From positions 7,098,979 to 7,162,978 of the forward strand of contig NC_040022.1 in assembly GCF_000972845.2 (NCBI RefSeq): a DNA stretch of 64,000 nt, written 5' to 3'. The stretch comes from Larimichthys crocea. Its lineage: Eukaryota; Chordata; Actinopteri; Sciaenidae. The notes under the pieces were generated by a model. That model was not told the origin of the DNA, ran no database searches, and was given only the letters and a program-made list of their open reading frames with translations. Below are positions 37,745 through 50,157 of this stretch, in pieces. The position numbers and the translations under genes are program-made. Position 1 is the stretch's first letter, and each line of letters begins with the position of its first letter.

Positions 37745-38335
37745 AGAAAAAATGTCATATTTGGGAAATACCATTTGCTTTCTAAGAAAATTCATCTCTA
37801 CAGTTAATATGAAGCTATACTGTGAGCAGCCGGCTAGCATAAAGAACTCCAATTTTCAATCCAATAATCCAATAATAGAGTAGTACAATGCAACAGAATT
37901 TTTCTGTTAAATACTTTTTTTTTTTACACAAATCTCTAACCTAAATTAATATTTATCAGCTTTCATTTATTCGTAGAGTCCAGGAAATTATATTTGGTGC
38001 AGCATAGAAAAAAGGGCTTATTCACATTGTACAGTGCCAGAAACAGGTTGTGATACTGAAAATGTATCATAAAAGGTGAGAAATTTGGGAGGGAAATTTG
38101 GGAGGGTTGGCAAGTATGCAGCCAGTTATCTTTGGCTTAGTGCAAAGACAGGGAAAGAGCAAGCCTGACTCAGTCAACAAATCCACAAAATCTGCTGAGG
38201 AGCACCTTATCAACACATACAGTATATCCAATTTATACAAAATGTAAAAATGTTTCCTGGCTGGGAGAAATTATGGATAAATAAATCTCAGTAAGAAAGT
38301 GAACAGGCATATTTCTCAAAATGTCAACCTTTCCC
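37745..38335. mobile_element. MITE-like element with terminal inverted repeats, copy 2
   Basis: About 590 bp, nearly the same size as copy 1. The left end (aatgtcatatttgggaaata) is inverted at the right end (catatttctcaaaatgtcaa). It shares ends and interior phrases (tatcttt/ggctta, agtgcaaagaca) with copy 1 in the same orientation. No coding potential. Confidence 0.6.
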
Positions 38336-38873
38336 TGAAAGCGTTGATACAAAATGGTTCTCTAGAGCAATTTAATATCCCTCTCACTGCTCAAGCATTT
38401 ATCATAAGCACTACGGCAAACCAGAACTGACACTCAGAAGTGTGGCTAAGCAAGTAATCTCACATAAAAATAATAATTGCTTACACAGAGTACATTTGAG
38501 ATTGCAGACATATCGTCACAATACCCCAGAATCAGCTAATTCTTCTTTTACATGTTTACAAAGCATCACGAAACATCCTCTAATCTATGATAAATTATGT
38601 TAATATGACAAATTATTATTATTATATTAATATCACCCCTCTCAGCCACCACCCCACACACATACACAGAGGCTCTCCCCTCCTTGGTGTTTCTTTAAGT
38701 ATTTTCAGTTTTCAGTTCACACTTTCTGTTTTGAGAGGGAGGAAGCGAGTGATTACCGGAGCAATGCAAATAATGATAAAAGCAGCTGTCAGGGGAATCC
38801 AAATGTAAAAATAGAGCTGATTAAATGAATAGTCATTCCAAGAATAACCTGTAATCACAGGTTGCTAAAATAT

Positions 38874-38875
<2 letters not shown>

Positions 38876-38910
<35 letters not shown>
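38876..38910. repeat. (CA)n microsatellite
   Basis: Uninterrupted CA run of about 35 bp. Confidence 0.97.
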
Positions 38911-38913
<3 letters not shown>

Positions 38914-40604
38914 CTATCACTGAGACTAGCTGACAGAAGCATAACGAATTATTTCTTCAGCTGTGAGTAGGCTACAACATACCATTAGCCTTTCTACTTC
39001 ACCCACTCAGGAACAAATGCAGTGCAATAATCTGTCTTTGACATCGAGCTACCACACACACAAAAGAAAGCATGGGCAGACAGAGAGAAATAAAGACAAA
39101 AAAGCAATTTATAATCCTGTCACTTTTATGTAGTTTATAGATGGCACAGGGGTGGGGTTGAAGTTTATCATCTCATTCTTGCTTTACATCCACACTATTC
39201 CAGTTACATTCCCATTTCCTCTCACATTATGCACAGAACAGATGAAAAAACGTGATGACAAATGCCAACACTGTGCACACAATGACAAGACAGAGGCTGA
39301 GGTGCATCGAGTGCATACAGTCCATAAAGAACAAATTTGGAGAGACAACAAAATCCTTTTAATGGGACGACTGGCTGTCTTTTTTCTCTCACTCGCTTGT
39401 AGAAGACAAGATACTTCTGTCTTTCCAGCAGCATGGGCATATAAATCAGGGATTAAGAGTGCTGTGTGACTATGCGGCAGAGATTCATCAGAAGGATTAA
39501 CAAAATTTTGGGCGAGATTGAATCACGGGTCAACTTCGCTTTTAAGAAAGAAGGAGAATATAAACATCATCGTTCATGCGTTCAGTAGATTGTTTGCTCT
39601 GGTGCTCTCAGTGCTTACAGTTGAGCATACATTATAATGAGTGATAATGAGAAAAATGAGAAAATGAGATTTGAAATTTAGCAGCCCTGAAGTTTGGCGA
39701 TGACACCATATTTCAGGTCTATTTTATTCTGACATTTCAACATGCATGCACTCTGAATTGAAGTGCAGTGTTAAACATTTCATCCTGACATTTGAGGAGC
39801 CTGAACCCAGTGAGATAGGCAAGACTGATACAAATTTATTTCAATGTTCAGTGTTCAATGTTTAAACTCAGGGGAAGGGTAAAAAAAGAGCAGCATTAGA
39901 GCGACATCATCATTCATTTGGAGTCATGTTTGTGTCCACCTGGTAAATGCAAGTCTAGCTCACTTTATTTAAGCTTATCTAGCTCTTCAGCTGCTAAATG
40001 CTTTACTATGTTTACCAGCCCGTCATGAACAGTGTCTGTCTGACATTGGGTGCTGAGCAGGTAGTTTACAGTAGGTTTTCTGAGCGTTTTTGCTGAAAAC
40101 AGCTGCCTGCTGTGACCGAACACAACACTGAGAGCATAGAGAAACAAAACAGTGACCGAACAGCTAAACAATGAGCTGAAGCTCACTATAACACTGCAGA
40201 TTGGTTCACATTGTCAAATTGTATTCACATTGTCGTTGGATACTCGTTATTTCAAACATATTGACTATACGATGCGGTAAGCTGACAAAAGAATAATGAA
40301 AGAATTCAGAAAATATGACAATCACCAGCTTTGAAGGTGAGAGAATGCACATGAACACAGATGGTTCTTTGCCTGATATTGATTAAAAAATAATTCTTCA
40401 CATTCTTTTGAAAACAAGCATGCAACAAGCAGTTTAGTGGTTCTATGATGACATGATGTTTGTTTTAGAGAGAAATAACATCATCATGCCAAACAGCGCT
40501 AAACAGAAAGTAATAATTACATGTCATGTTCTGCAGGTATTTAGTCATAAACTATTGGTATTGGACAAACTAAGGTTTTGCTCTTATGATGGCTAGATAA
40601 AACA

Positions 40605-41470
40605 TTAAAGGGTGACCAAAGTCATCACAATTCATCCAGAGAGAGACTTGCAATGAATGTGTACCAATCTAAACCAAATTCCATGAAAGTCTCTCCAATA
40701 CCGAGATATTTCAGCAAAAACAACTGTGTTTCTTTTGGCACAAAAGGAAAGGGAGATCACCAAAGTCAGTAGAAACTAGGAGCCTTGAATGTCTGCACAA
40801 AGTTTTGTATGCCAATAAATCAAGTAGATGGTAAATGGACTGGACTTCTAGTCTTCCATGCAAGGTGCCAACTGCTCATCAGTTTTTTGGGAGCTAACCA
40901 TTCATATGCAATTTGGGGTTTAGTATCTTGCCCAAGGACACTTCAACATGCAGGCTGGAGGAGCTGGGGATCAAACCACCAATCATCGAGTTAGTGGCTG
41001 ACCCCCTCTAACTCCTGAGCCACAGCCACACTAGACTGGGACTGTAACAACTTAACAAAATGGATGGCATAACACAGCATTACAGACATTTCAGCGATGA
41101 ATTCAGATGTGCGGTGCATTTTCTAGTGTTTTACAGATATTTTTCGGATGTCAGGACACCCAGTTTGAAAGTGGGACAAAGACAAAGCTGGACGTTTGGT
41201 CACCACGGGCCCTGGAATGTCTGTAGGAAATTTCATGACAAGCCATCCATAAGTTTTTATGTCATTTCACTGTAAACCACAAATGTTAAACTCATGGTGG
41301 TGCTAGAGGACAATTCAATGGTTCACCAAAGTCAGTAGGATTCATTTTCAAGGGACCACAAATGTTCAAAATTTCATGTCAATCAATCCAATGGTTGTCA
41401 AGATATTTCAGTCTGGACTGACAGACCAACATTGCCATCCCTGGAGCCATGCCGCTAAGATGGCTAAAAA
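40605..41470. repeat. dispersed repeat, interrupted by a SINE-like copy
   Basis: Two flanking blocks share phrases (accaaagtcagtag, gagatatttcag / aagatatttcag, gaatgtctg.a), and the right block ends in cagtctggactgacagaccaacattgcc... . The tRNA-like element at 40815-41035 splits it. The end segment (about 41395-41465) recurs inverted at 45095-45175. I take it as an old non-autonomous transposon; the family is not identified. Confidence 0.5.
40815..41035 (-). mobile_element. tRNA-derived SINE-like element, reverse orientation
   Basis: Read on the minus strand, the 5' end has an A-box-like tggctcaggagttagag and a B-box-like ggtttgatccc about 40 bases later, the internal RNA polymerase III promoter of tRNA genes. 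This is followed by cctgcatgttgaagtgtcct tgggcaagatac, a phrase of fish repeats with a tRNA-like head. No intact cloverleaf is claimed. The body looks internally deleted relative to related sequence at 45185-45300. Confidence 0.6.
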
Positions 41471-42132
41471 ATAAGCTTTCTTGCTTTGGAAAATACAAAC
41501 CACATCAACATATCAATCAACATATCAATCTGGCTAACAGGTTGTTGTTTTCTGTCATCTCTGTGGAGGCTGTGAATGTTTCTTAGCAGCAGAGCAAAGG
41601 CTGCAGTTGTCAATAGTAAATCCCGTGGGTAGAGAGACAGGGTGGACAGGCAGATAGACAAGTGTCCAGGGAGGTTGGTCACTCCATGACCAGACAGAAG
41701 TCAGGGGTTATTACAGATCTGATGATAAGAAGTTAGTGACAGGCGAGGAGGGAGATAGGCAGCGCGGCAGCTGATAGCTTCAGCGTCCCTCTGTGGAAAA
41801 TAATACCCGGAGATGCTGGTCTGACTGTGATGCAGCACTCAGTCAGTAATGATGACTGATGGTTCAAACAGGCTACTGACTCATCAGTCTTCTTCAGTGT
41901 CTCATGCAGTTAGCAGGGCTCATCTCACCCAGTGTGCTCTGCCCCTGATCAGCACTGATTAGAGGTAGACTAACATGGACGCCATGCTCCTGTGAATCAG
42001 TGATTGCCCTACATTTGTTTAAAACATTTTTCCCTCTAATTAAAGTCAACTGTGACCCTGCATCCCCCATGCATACACAGACTTTACATGATATGCTTTA
42101 TTAATAAAACATGAACTTCACCATGCCCACTG

Positions 42133-42133
<1 letters not shown>

Positions 42134-42166
<33 letters not shown>
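42134..42166. repeat. (CT)n microsatellite
   Basis: A CT run of about 33 bp followed by a short CA run; it generates a spurious Arg-Glu-rich frame on the minus strand. Confidence 0.95.
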
Positions 42167-42171
<5 letters not shown>

Positions 42172-42458
42172 ACACACACACTTTCTCGCTCTCTCTTTCT
42201 CTAAGAAGTTGGAGCCAGAGGCATCGCTAGTGGTGAAGCGCCGCTCTATGAGCTGGAGCTGCTGCAGCACACACACCCAGACCAACACACACAGATGAAC
42301 TGTTATAGAGAACAACTCACGTCATCTTTCTCTCTACACAGCTGACCTTTATTTTAGTCAGCAGATAGATGAAATGAAACTGTGAGAGCCTGGTGATGAA
42401 GAACAAGAAGCACTCTGTTTCTCACATACACAATCTAAATGCCTTTGTATCATTTACA

Positions 42459-42785
42459 TTAAAGGTCCAGTGTGTCAGATTTAAGGTGCTCTATATACAG
42501 AATGTGGCATTAATGGAATATGCATAACCATTCATTGGTGTATAATCCCCTGGACATAAGAATCCTCATGTTTTCGTTACCTTAGAATGAACATTTTATC
42601 TACAGACTACCCCAGAATGGACATGCTAAAGACCGGCTCACAGCCATTGTAGTTTCTTTTTCACACTAGGAAGGAGGAGGAAGATCAGGTGAGGGGGTTG
42701 CAATCAGCAGCGTGTTAAATCACTATATATTAGGAGGCCATTTAATCTCTATAATTTACACTTTAACAATTGTTAAAGTGTTTAA
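42459..42785. repeat. dispersed repeat fragment starting TTAAAGGTCCAGTGTGT
   Basis: The opening attaaaggtccagtgtgtcaga and inner phrases (gtgtataatcccctggacat, ttaccttagaatgaacattt) resemble a repeat common in fish genomes, recalled from memory. It closes with a perfect 24-bp palindrome at 42758-42781. No coding content. Confidence 0.5.
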
Positions 42786-42999
42786 ACTTTACAATGAAAA
42801 CTAAACTACAATTAACCTGATGTGTATAAATAGGAAGAGAAAGACCAAATTATTCCAACTTTATGGGCAACATTGTATTCATCTGAGCCCTGATATTTCT
42901 GAAATAATAATAATAATAATTAAACAATACTTATATTGACATAACAATATGGATATTTGCTGCAGCAGAGCTAAAAACTGATTTATTTATTTTCTTCTG

Positions 43000-43115
43000 T
43001 CTGTTTTTGTACTCTGTTCTGTGCTTAACTCCCACTTCATTTGATCCCTGCTGAATTACTTTTGCCACCACGATGACTCAATTTCCCCAGAGGGATCAAT
43101 AAAATTTTGTTCATG
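43000..43115 (+). mobile_element. 3' end of a LINE/SINE-like retroelement
   Basis: Contains caatttccccagagggatca followed by ataaaattttg, the kind of tail that precedes (ATCT)n in fish retroelements. The tandem tail itself is missing here. Compare 52901-52975, where it is present in reverse. Confidence 0.35.
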
Positions 43116-44579
43116 GAGAACTGCATATAAAACATATTTCTCTCATTCTGCTGGTTCACGTTTCTGTAACCTTTTCCTTTTCTCATGCTGTTGAGCTCAT
43201 GTAAACTAATCATTCAGGATTACAGGGCTGTTAATTGAACACTGGCCCACCCACTGTTCTGTGTGTATTTTCCTTTAAAATAATTAAACAGCAGGTCAAA
43301 ATCAATCAGTGACAGGTTGAATGTCTCACAAGACAAACACGCAGACAAACAAACTTCAACTGAAGAACAAAAAAAAAAAGTATAGAAATGTGGAGTATAT
43401 CAAGAACGATTTTAATCAGGTTCTCACTGTTTGGCAGCTCTGATAAACAACTATAAAAGCCATACAGTTTGGCAGGTCATTATAAAACAAGCTTGTAATA
43501 CTAGGTAGCTGTTGCATTTCCTGATTGCTCGCTTGCAGCATTTTTAATTAGTGGTGGAGCTTGACGGGAGCACGCACGATGAGGCACTTATCGGAAGCCA
43601 GGGTTTGATTGATGAAGCGGCGAACATGGTGAAGATGAGGAAATAAGGACAGCATTGGATGTTTTCATGTTGATGTCAACAAAAGGAAGTGTAATCAACC
43701 CTAAATTGTCATCTCTGGTTATCAAGTCTCATTTCAGGCAACACATCTGATAGTCTGCCAAGATAAATCATGTCAGTGTCTCATTTTGAGAGACTCGTTT
43801 TGTGTTCTCATATGCAAATCCTTGTCACAGCGAAGGGAACCAATGTGGGTTTTCTTACCATGCAGCCTGTGGACATGTGACTCATGTAATGCAATTCAGA
43901 GTCACTTCAGTCTGGTGCTGCAGGAAGCATAATATATAATCTACACCACAACCAAGTGATTTGTTAAGCAAAAAAGACAAATGACCAGTGTCACCGCCTG
44001 TGTCTCAGACAGAGAAATACGATCACCTTATTATTATGCCTTCTCAATGAATTTATGTTTGCACAATTTTTCATGACAAGAAGAGAAACTGCGAGGACAA
44101 ATTGCAGATGCAGACAAAGGAAGCAGTGGAAAATTTGCAAGTGAATATTTTGCCATGAAAATTACCCTAACAGAAGACAAATAGAGACTGTGAAGATTAA
44201 CAGAGAGGCAAAGGAAAGCTTTGATGTATGATGTGACATGATTTAATGATCAAGAAAAGATGATAAACAGCCTACTGCTGATGGTAGGTCACAGGGGGGC
44301 GTTCACAATAAGACGATGCGAGGAAAAACAAGATCTCCCCTGCCATGCCGCTGACAAAATAGTCAATTAAGCAGGTCCAGCTTAGGGAATAGCTTGTCCT
44401 CTGAATTCACAACTTCAAAGCAGCCTCAGAACAAACACTATCAATCTACGCCCTTTTGGATGACTTTGAACATCCTGGACAATGCTGTGTCTGTTCCAGT
44501 TTCTTAGGAACTGGGACCTCCTGCCTCCAATTTTGTAACCCAAATGAATTTGTGTCATCAAATTTTGTCTGCATTAACA

Positions 44580-44770
44580 AAAGATGCACTGTGTCCAATC
44601 AGCAACCTCCATGGCTGGGAAATAAAGCCAATGCAAAGTGCTAAAAACTGTAATAATAAATGGCCACATGACACAGGCTGCAGAAGTGAGTCAATCTAAA
44701 CAAGCGCTAATATTAAAATGTTGGCGGTTTTGGCCCCTACAGCCAATTTCCCTGTTCAAGCATTTATGAA
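44580..44770. repeat. dispersed repeat fragment
   Basis: Phrases ctgggaaataaagccaatgc, ggctgcagaagtgagtcaat and ttaaaatgttggcggtttt match a fish repeat type recalled from memory, related to the fragment at 35105-35375. The open frame at 44456-44644 runs into this repeat and is not taken as a gene. Confidence 0.45.
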
Positions 44771-45094
44771 GGAATATAAAATTAAAGTAAACGCTAAGTG
44801 AGGTAAAAAGCAATCACATGATGGAAAAACTTAATGCATGATTATGCTCAAGCAAAGGTCTGTGTTGAGGACTGTGGGAAATGTTGGATTAATTTGAAAA
44901 ACTATAAGTTTACGTTAATCTCTTGGCAGATTGGAGCAAATGCCCCTACAGAATAATGCAACAGGTTGTATCTTGTGTTCAACGGTTTATTTCCCTGTTA
45001 AAAAATAAAACTGGATCTCAGGTTTATCATCTGTGTGTAAGAAAAGCTTCAGGTTAAAAGCTAAAATTTCATCCCCAAAGTCACATTCTACTAT

Positions 45095-45175
45095 TTTAGC
45101 AGCACGGCTCCAGGGATGGCAATGTCAGTCGGTCAGTTGGTCGGTCCACCACTTTAGTCCAGACTGAAATATAAA
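45095..45175. repeat. inverted copy of the 41395-41465 repeat end
   Basis: The reverse complement of gcagcacggctccagggatg gcaatgtcag ... agtccagactgaaat matches the end segment at 41395-41465 (cagtctggact ... attgccatccctggagcc). The two copies are in opposite orientation, 3.7 kb apart. Confidence 0.6.
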
Positions 45176-45184
45176 AACTGTTAA

Positions 45185-45300
45185 ATTTTCTGTACTTACA
45201 TAGTGCCTTTCTAGTCTTCCAACCAATCAAGGCCTTTTTACACTACATATCTCATTCATCCATTCACACACACACACAGCCACCCACAGCTATCTATTGA
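45185..45300. repeat. fragment related to the SINE-like element
   Basis: The phrase ctagtcttccaaccaatcaa and the following cattcatccattcacacac agree with the part that appears deleted from the copy at 40815-41035. It is short and diverged. Confidence 0.4.
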
Positions 45301-48300
45301 TTGCCATCACATTTTTATACTATCATTTTCCCTCAGGGTTATTTGTAATAACTTTGGTGATATCAGAGCTGTTTGCATGGCTGTAGAGTCTTTTTTTTAA
45401 ATATTATTTTTAATTCATCCTTGAGGCAATAGCGTCAAAGGTATTCAAAACACAAGCACGTAAGGTTAATTATTCAGAAATTGATTTGAAATCCACCATT
45501 TACATCTAGATCAGTCTGGCCTTGCTAGCCTCTGTAAAATTAAAGTAGCAAAGAATTTTTGTTCCAGCATTTTTAAATAATCCACTCAAGTAAGAAATGG
45601 TCATATGTCAGATCTGACCTCATTTTAGAGAATTTGTGCCCAAAGTTGGTGGTGCTTGGTTTATTTTTGGCACAACAGTTGTAAAAGCCTTCTTCCATGG
45701 TGCAATTTGTCCAAGGGCTGCAGTGTCATGCACTGATGCAGGCATAAGAGCCGAGTATGTTTACACCTGTGCAGAAGGCCCCTTATTTTATGCTTATGTT
45801 GCTAACCCTGTCAGTTTATCAGGCATGTAGTTGTGTTAAAGCTATGAAAAGCTCACTGCAAATAGGGCCATGGGAAAAGGGAGAAAAAGGGAGGGGAGTA
45901 GAGGTTTTGGGTCATCTATTCTGGAGGAAGCCGGCTAAATCAGGGCATGACGACTGTATGGTTAACCTACTTCGATTTATCTCCTTGTTTCGGGATTTTC
46001 TGAAGCACAGTTTGCTCTTTCTGTGACTGCCTGCATGTTTTTGAATGAGAGAGGCAAAGATAAATAAGGGTTACTACTCAATTTAGAAATTTGTGGAATG
46101 AAGGCTCCATTTAATTCTTAAAAAGGTGAAAAACACACAAACGAAAATTATCCCAGAAATGACATTAGAGGTGTAGTATTTATTGTAATGCTACAATAAT
46201 AAATCATGTTACTGGATCTGCTTTCCTGTGATTGGAGTAATTAAATATGTCCTCTTGTTTTTCTGATTTGGAGTGATGCATTTACAATTTTTGATGGCAT
46301 CTAGCAAAATAGTCTCTACATCTAGTTAAAATAGCCTCCTATGGAGGCTATTTTAACTCTTTTGCATGAAATCTGCCAAATAAACATAATAACTGGTTTT
46401 TTTTGTTGAACCACTGCAAAGCACAAACCATCTACACTGTTTCCTGGCATATCTATAAAAGTATGACAAACAGAACTCCCATTTTAGTATTTATTGTGTT
46501 TGTGGTAAAAACAAAAAAAAGTGTTGTTATTCACTGTAGTTGAGACGTTTAATCATTTTGTTGCCTGTCAAGGCACTCAGTGCGGTACTTGTTCCTGCTG
46601 GTCCTGACACTTTTATTGAGAAGCTGTCGTCATTGGGATAAAAATGATTCACAACAGGATTAAGGTGATTCAGATGTTTCATTGGTGCTTTTTTTGCCCT
46701 TGAGTGGGCAAAACATCCAGGGAATGTATACCACCCGCAACTAAAGCCACAAAGGTAAGATTTATGTAAAGAGACTCGTATTTATTCTGCGTGAGTCACA
46801 AAGGGTTTTTATTTTAGAAACAAACTATCAAATCCTGTAGATAAACTGTCGTCAGCAGCAGCCAAAGCTCGCTGCAGATTTGACATCACAGATGTTCACT
46901 GTTGATTTGTGGGGAAGATTGAGATTTGGATTAATAACCCTCCAGCCCTGTCAAACTTTACTGAAGGTCATTAGGACCGTTTATAACACAGGAGCTAAAC
47001 ATCTCACATTTGATCCTGAATGTGAGTCCACATACATGAGACTATTGGAATGAGGGTAGAGTGAAAATTATTAAATGATGATGATGATGAACTCCTCTTT
47101 TTAGAAATATGTATAAAATAAGGTGAATTGGCAGACACAGAATTAACTGTGTTTTTGACCTGTCATTATCTTCTGATTGAAGACTTGTTTTAATGGGGCT
47201 ATAAAAACGTATATCTTATATATATATCTTTTACCTATTAAATGTTTCCTTGGCGCTAACCAGGCATCCATGAATGTGGAATGAATGTCCCAGCTTCTCT
47301 TGTTGGGATGGTAACGTTGTGAGTTTGCCTTTGTCCTGCTCTGTGATGCACACGCTGCAAAAATCAAGCTCATCCCGTCACACCAAAGGTCATGCTCTCC
47401 ATGTGGATAATTGGCATGACCTTTCCAGAGAGCCACAGGGTGATGGTGAGGTTGTGGTTAACTGTATGTGATTCAGTTTGATATTGTTGCTGGTATAAGT
47501 CCAGCAACTGGGTCCTATGACACCGGGCTGCGTCAGCACTCTTATGGGACTTTGTGGCACCACTGGAAAACAGTCAACAAGGAACCTCTAATCATTCAAG
47601 TACTTTCCACACCTGCTGAACACCTGCGAGCACAGTCTCATTTGTTCTAGAAACTGCACTGGCACGGACAAGGAACATAATAAACAGTTAAGAAAATCTT
47701 GTTTACTGTATTGCTTCACCATAGAAACAAGACCATTCTTTAAAATTCCTGCTTGGCAGAGACGTGCTTATTTTGAAAGCCTTGCTACACATCTAAAGCA
47801 ACATCACAATCTTAAGAGGCACTTACTGTCTGATTGTTGCTTTCATCTGCGCTTTGTAGATAAAATACAATATATGATAACTGCAGGTAATTATGGTTGT
47901 GTAAAAGACACTGCTTCAGTTGTGTGCAACATGCCCAGTTTGATGGAGCTTGCAGGTCAGCTGTTGTAGGACAGGTTAATGTATGGGACGTAAAGAGGCA
48001 GAGCAGCAGCCAGCGATGAAAGGAATGAAGCCTGAGGCTGCAAAGCCAAGAGAATGACCTTTAGAGCAGACCACAGCAGTAAAGATACTGTCCGGACTCA
48101 AACTGACAATGTGTTACGGAGCTTAGCGGAAGATATGAAATTGACTACGGTACTTGCTTTGCTCCACTGGACTGGAAAAAATAAGAAATCTTATACACAA
48201 AAAGGAGCCATTTAACAGAATATGAAACAAAAACAAATGTTTTGTATTCCAAACGTTTTCATTTTAAAATGTATATTGTATACAGGGTCACGTAAGAATC

Positions 48301-49637
48301 TTCTGATAATACCAAAGCGTCCGTAATACATTTTTTCAACCTGTATCTAAATGTCAGCAAATGTAACACATCTAGCCTTACTCTTACAACCTTGTTCAAT
48401 GTTTGCTCCTGGCTACACACTACAAAAGCTAAAACTATAAAAGCTAATTAATTATTAAGGTCATTTTTAAAGTAAAAAATCATTTGAAGAGGTCACCTTG
48501 GACGTTTTTCACTATTTTCTGTAATCAGGTCACATACTGTTTCCTACACAATTACACAAAATCTCTCAGAATATAATTAATATCTATCTGGAAAGGCCCC
48601 CAAGCTTGTATACAATATTCAAAGCAAAGCCCTAACTGTTTCAGGTCATCTTCTGCTACGTCCATGAATTCCATTTGACCCCTTCACCTCTTAGCGGGCA
48701 TCCAATAAACAAATAGAGAACGAAGAGAGGTGGGTGTAGTTTAACCATTACCTCATTAGTCCCATACTATTGTAGTTACATTTATATTTTGTTCCTCACA
48801 CTATCAGGCCAGTCTTTACCTGTAGATATAAGTAGATATTTAAAGTTCATCTTTATTGACCTATTGCATCAACAGCTAAACTGCTAGTTTAAAGTTCTGG
48901 TAAATTAAGCTAGGGACAACTGTTACGAAAAAGCTGCAGCGGATTTATTTACATGGAGATCCTGCTTCATTATTCATCCTGTCAAGTACATTTTTGTAGG
49001 CTTTATGAGGTTATAGTACATGCCCAATAGGCCATTTCATTACAAGAAAACACAAATAAGAGATAAACACCAGAGAGCTTTCAGTGTTATGGCTTCATTA
49101 CAACAGAAGCCCTACAGGGTAAATGACTGGCTTAATGATAAAGAAATAACACTAGATTAAGTGGTGAAATACTCACATTTACACAGTAGCATGCATCACT
49201 GTCTTTTGTGTAAGTGTTCATAAGGCTAAAATATAATATAAACTGCAACAGCTCAACCTCAGATGAACAGATACTCATCTACTTTGTGTTCAAAGTCTCA
49301 CCCACCCCCAAACTGACATGCTTTCTGTGACTCAGCTCTTACTCATGTGTTGTCCTTTGTTCATATTTAATGAGCTCCAACATGTCCAGAAAATGTCAAC
49401 CAATATGCGAAGCCAAAACAAGCAAAATAATAGGCGCTGCAGGAGAACAGCTGTCCGAGTAAGATGCTCTGTCCAGTGCAATTAAATGACTAAACCAATC
49501 TTAGTTCTGGAGATCACACTTCTGCAGCAGCTGTTACTGAAGGGCAGACCTCCAGCAGTGTTGAGATGAACACTCAATGGAATGTGAAATAGTCAACACA
49601 AAAACAAAATGCACCACTTGATCAAAATGTAACTTAT
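45301..49637. other. intergenic, no gene recognised
   Basis: AT-rich sequence with a perfect hairpin at 46324-46358. Open frames such as 45757-46026 and 47143-47436 have no splice framework or family resemblance. Confidence 0.6.
46324..46358. repeat. perfect 16-bp inverted repeat with 3-base loop
   Basis: AGTTAAAATAGCCTCC, then tat, then its exact reverse complement. It could form a stable hairpin or cruciform. There is no adjacent gene, and the stem is not followed by a T run. Confidence 0.95.
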
Positions 49638-49643
49638 TTTATT
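49638..49643 (-). terminator. candidate poly(A) signal of the 42Sp43-like gene
   Basis: Plus-strand tttatt reads AATAAA on the minus strand, 260 bp after the stop codon of the zinc-finger gene. Confidence 0.55.
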
Positions 49644-49902
49644 GGGTCCACAAGTGTCATTTTACAAAACAAGCATTTCTACAATGTGCTGTCTTCAAGA
49701 ACTAGAATTCAGTCACTTCTCAAGCTTGACATCCTAGTCAATGAGTTGAACAGCATTCAAATAATTACTTTGAAATATAAATATTTTAATGTATGTCAGC
49801 TACATTAAAACAACCAAAGAGACCCAACTTCCAATTTCTTTTCCAAAAATGAAAGAAACCAACTTAAAAGCATGCACAGCTAGCATGAATAGGTTTTTAA
49901 AT

Positions 49903-50157
49903 TTAATCTTTTAGTGGCAAAACCTCAGGCTTCTCGTCCAAAGGACGGGGCCTTTTGATACCAAACAGGTTGCGCAGGTTGACTTCTGGGTCGACGTAAT
50001 GAGGGATCTTGCGTTCATTGAAGAGGCCTGAGAGGTTGGTCTCTATTTTTACACGTCGAGAGATCCGCATACGCAAGGCGAAGAGGCGGCCCAAATTTTC
50101 TTCCACAAGGGGCAGATGGTGTCCATCCAAACGCTTCTGCCAGAACTTCTTAGGCCG
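49903..50157 (-). CDS. 42sp43: 42Sp43-like exon 9, C-terminal tail
   Basis: After catcag. It encodes RPKKFWQKRLDGHHLPLVEE and a basic tail to PEVLPLKD and TAA at 49903-49905. It contains three copies of NLxxLF about 20 residues apart. Confidence 0.9.
   Translation of the reverse strand, partial: RPKKFWQKRLDGHHLPLVEENLGRLFALRMRISRRVKIETNLSGLFNERKIPHYVDPEVNLRNLFGIKRPRPLDEKPEVLPLKD

Larger units (their letters stand above)
34430..40600. other. intergenic, repeat-bearing, no gene recognised
   Basis: Contains the dispersed repeat at 35105-35375, a MITE-like copy at 37745-38335 and a (CA)n run at 38876-38910. Open frames up to about 105 codons (39152-39469) show no family resemblance or splice framework. 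Confidence 0.6.

Noticed and set aside
40951..41032. Possible minus-strand tRNA gene (A-box and B-box-like sequences)
   Set aside because: No complete cloverleaf can be drawn; the downstream phrase is that of a SINE-like repeat.
42118..42315. Arg-Glu-rich minus-strand frame
   Set aside because: Produced by the (CT)n microsatellite at 42134-42166.
44456..44644. 62-codon cysteine-rich frame
   Set aside because: It runs into a dispersed repeat at about 44580 and lacks a domain pattern.
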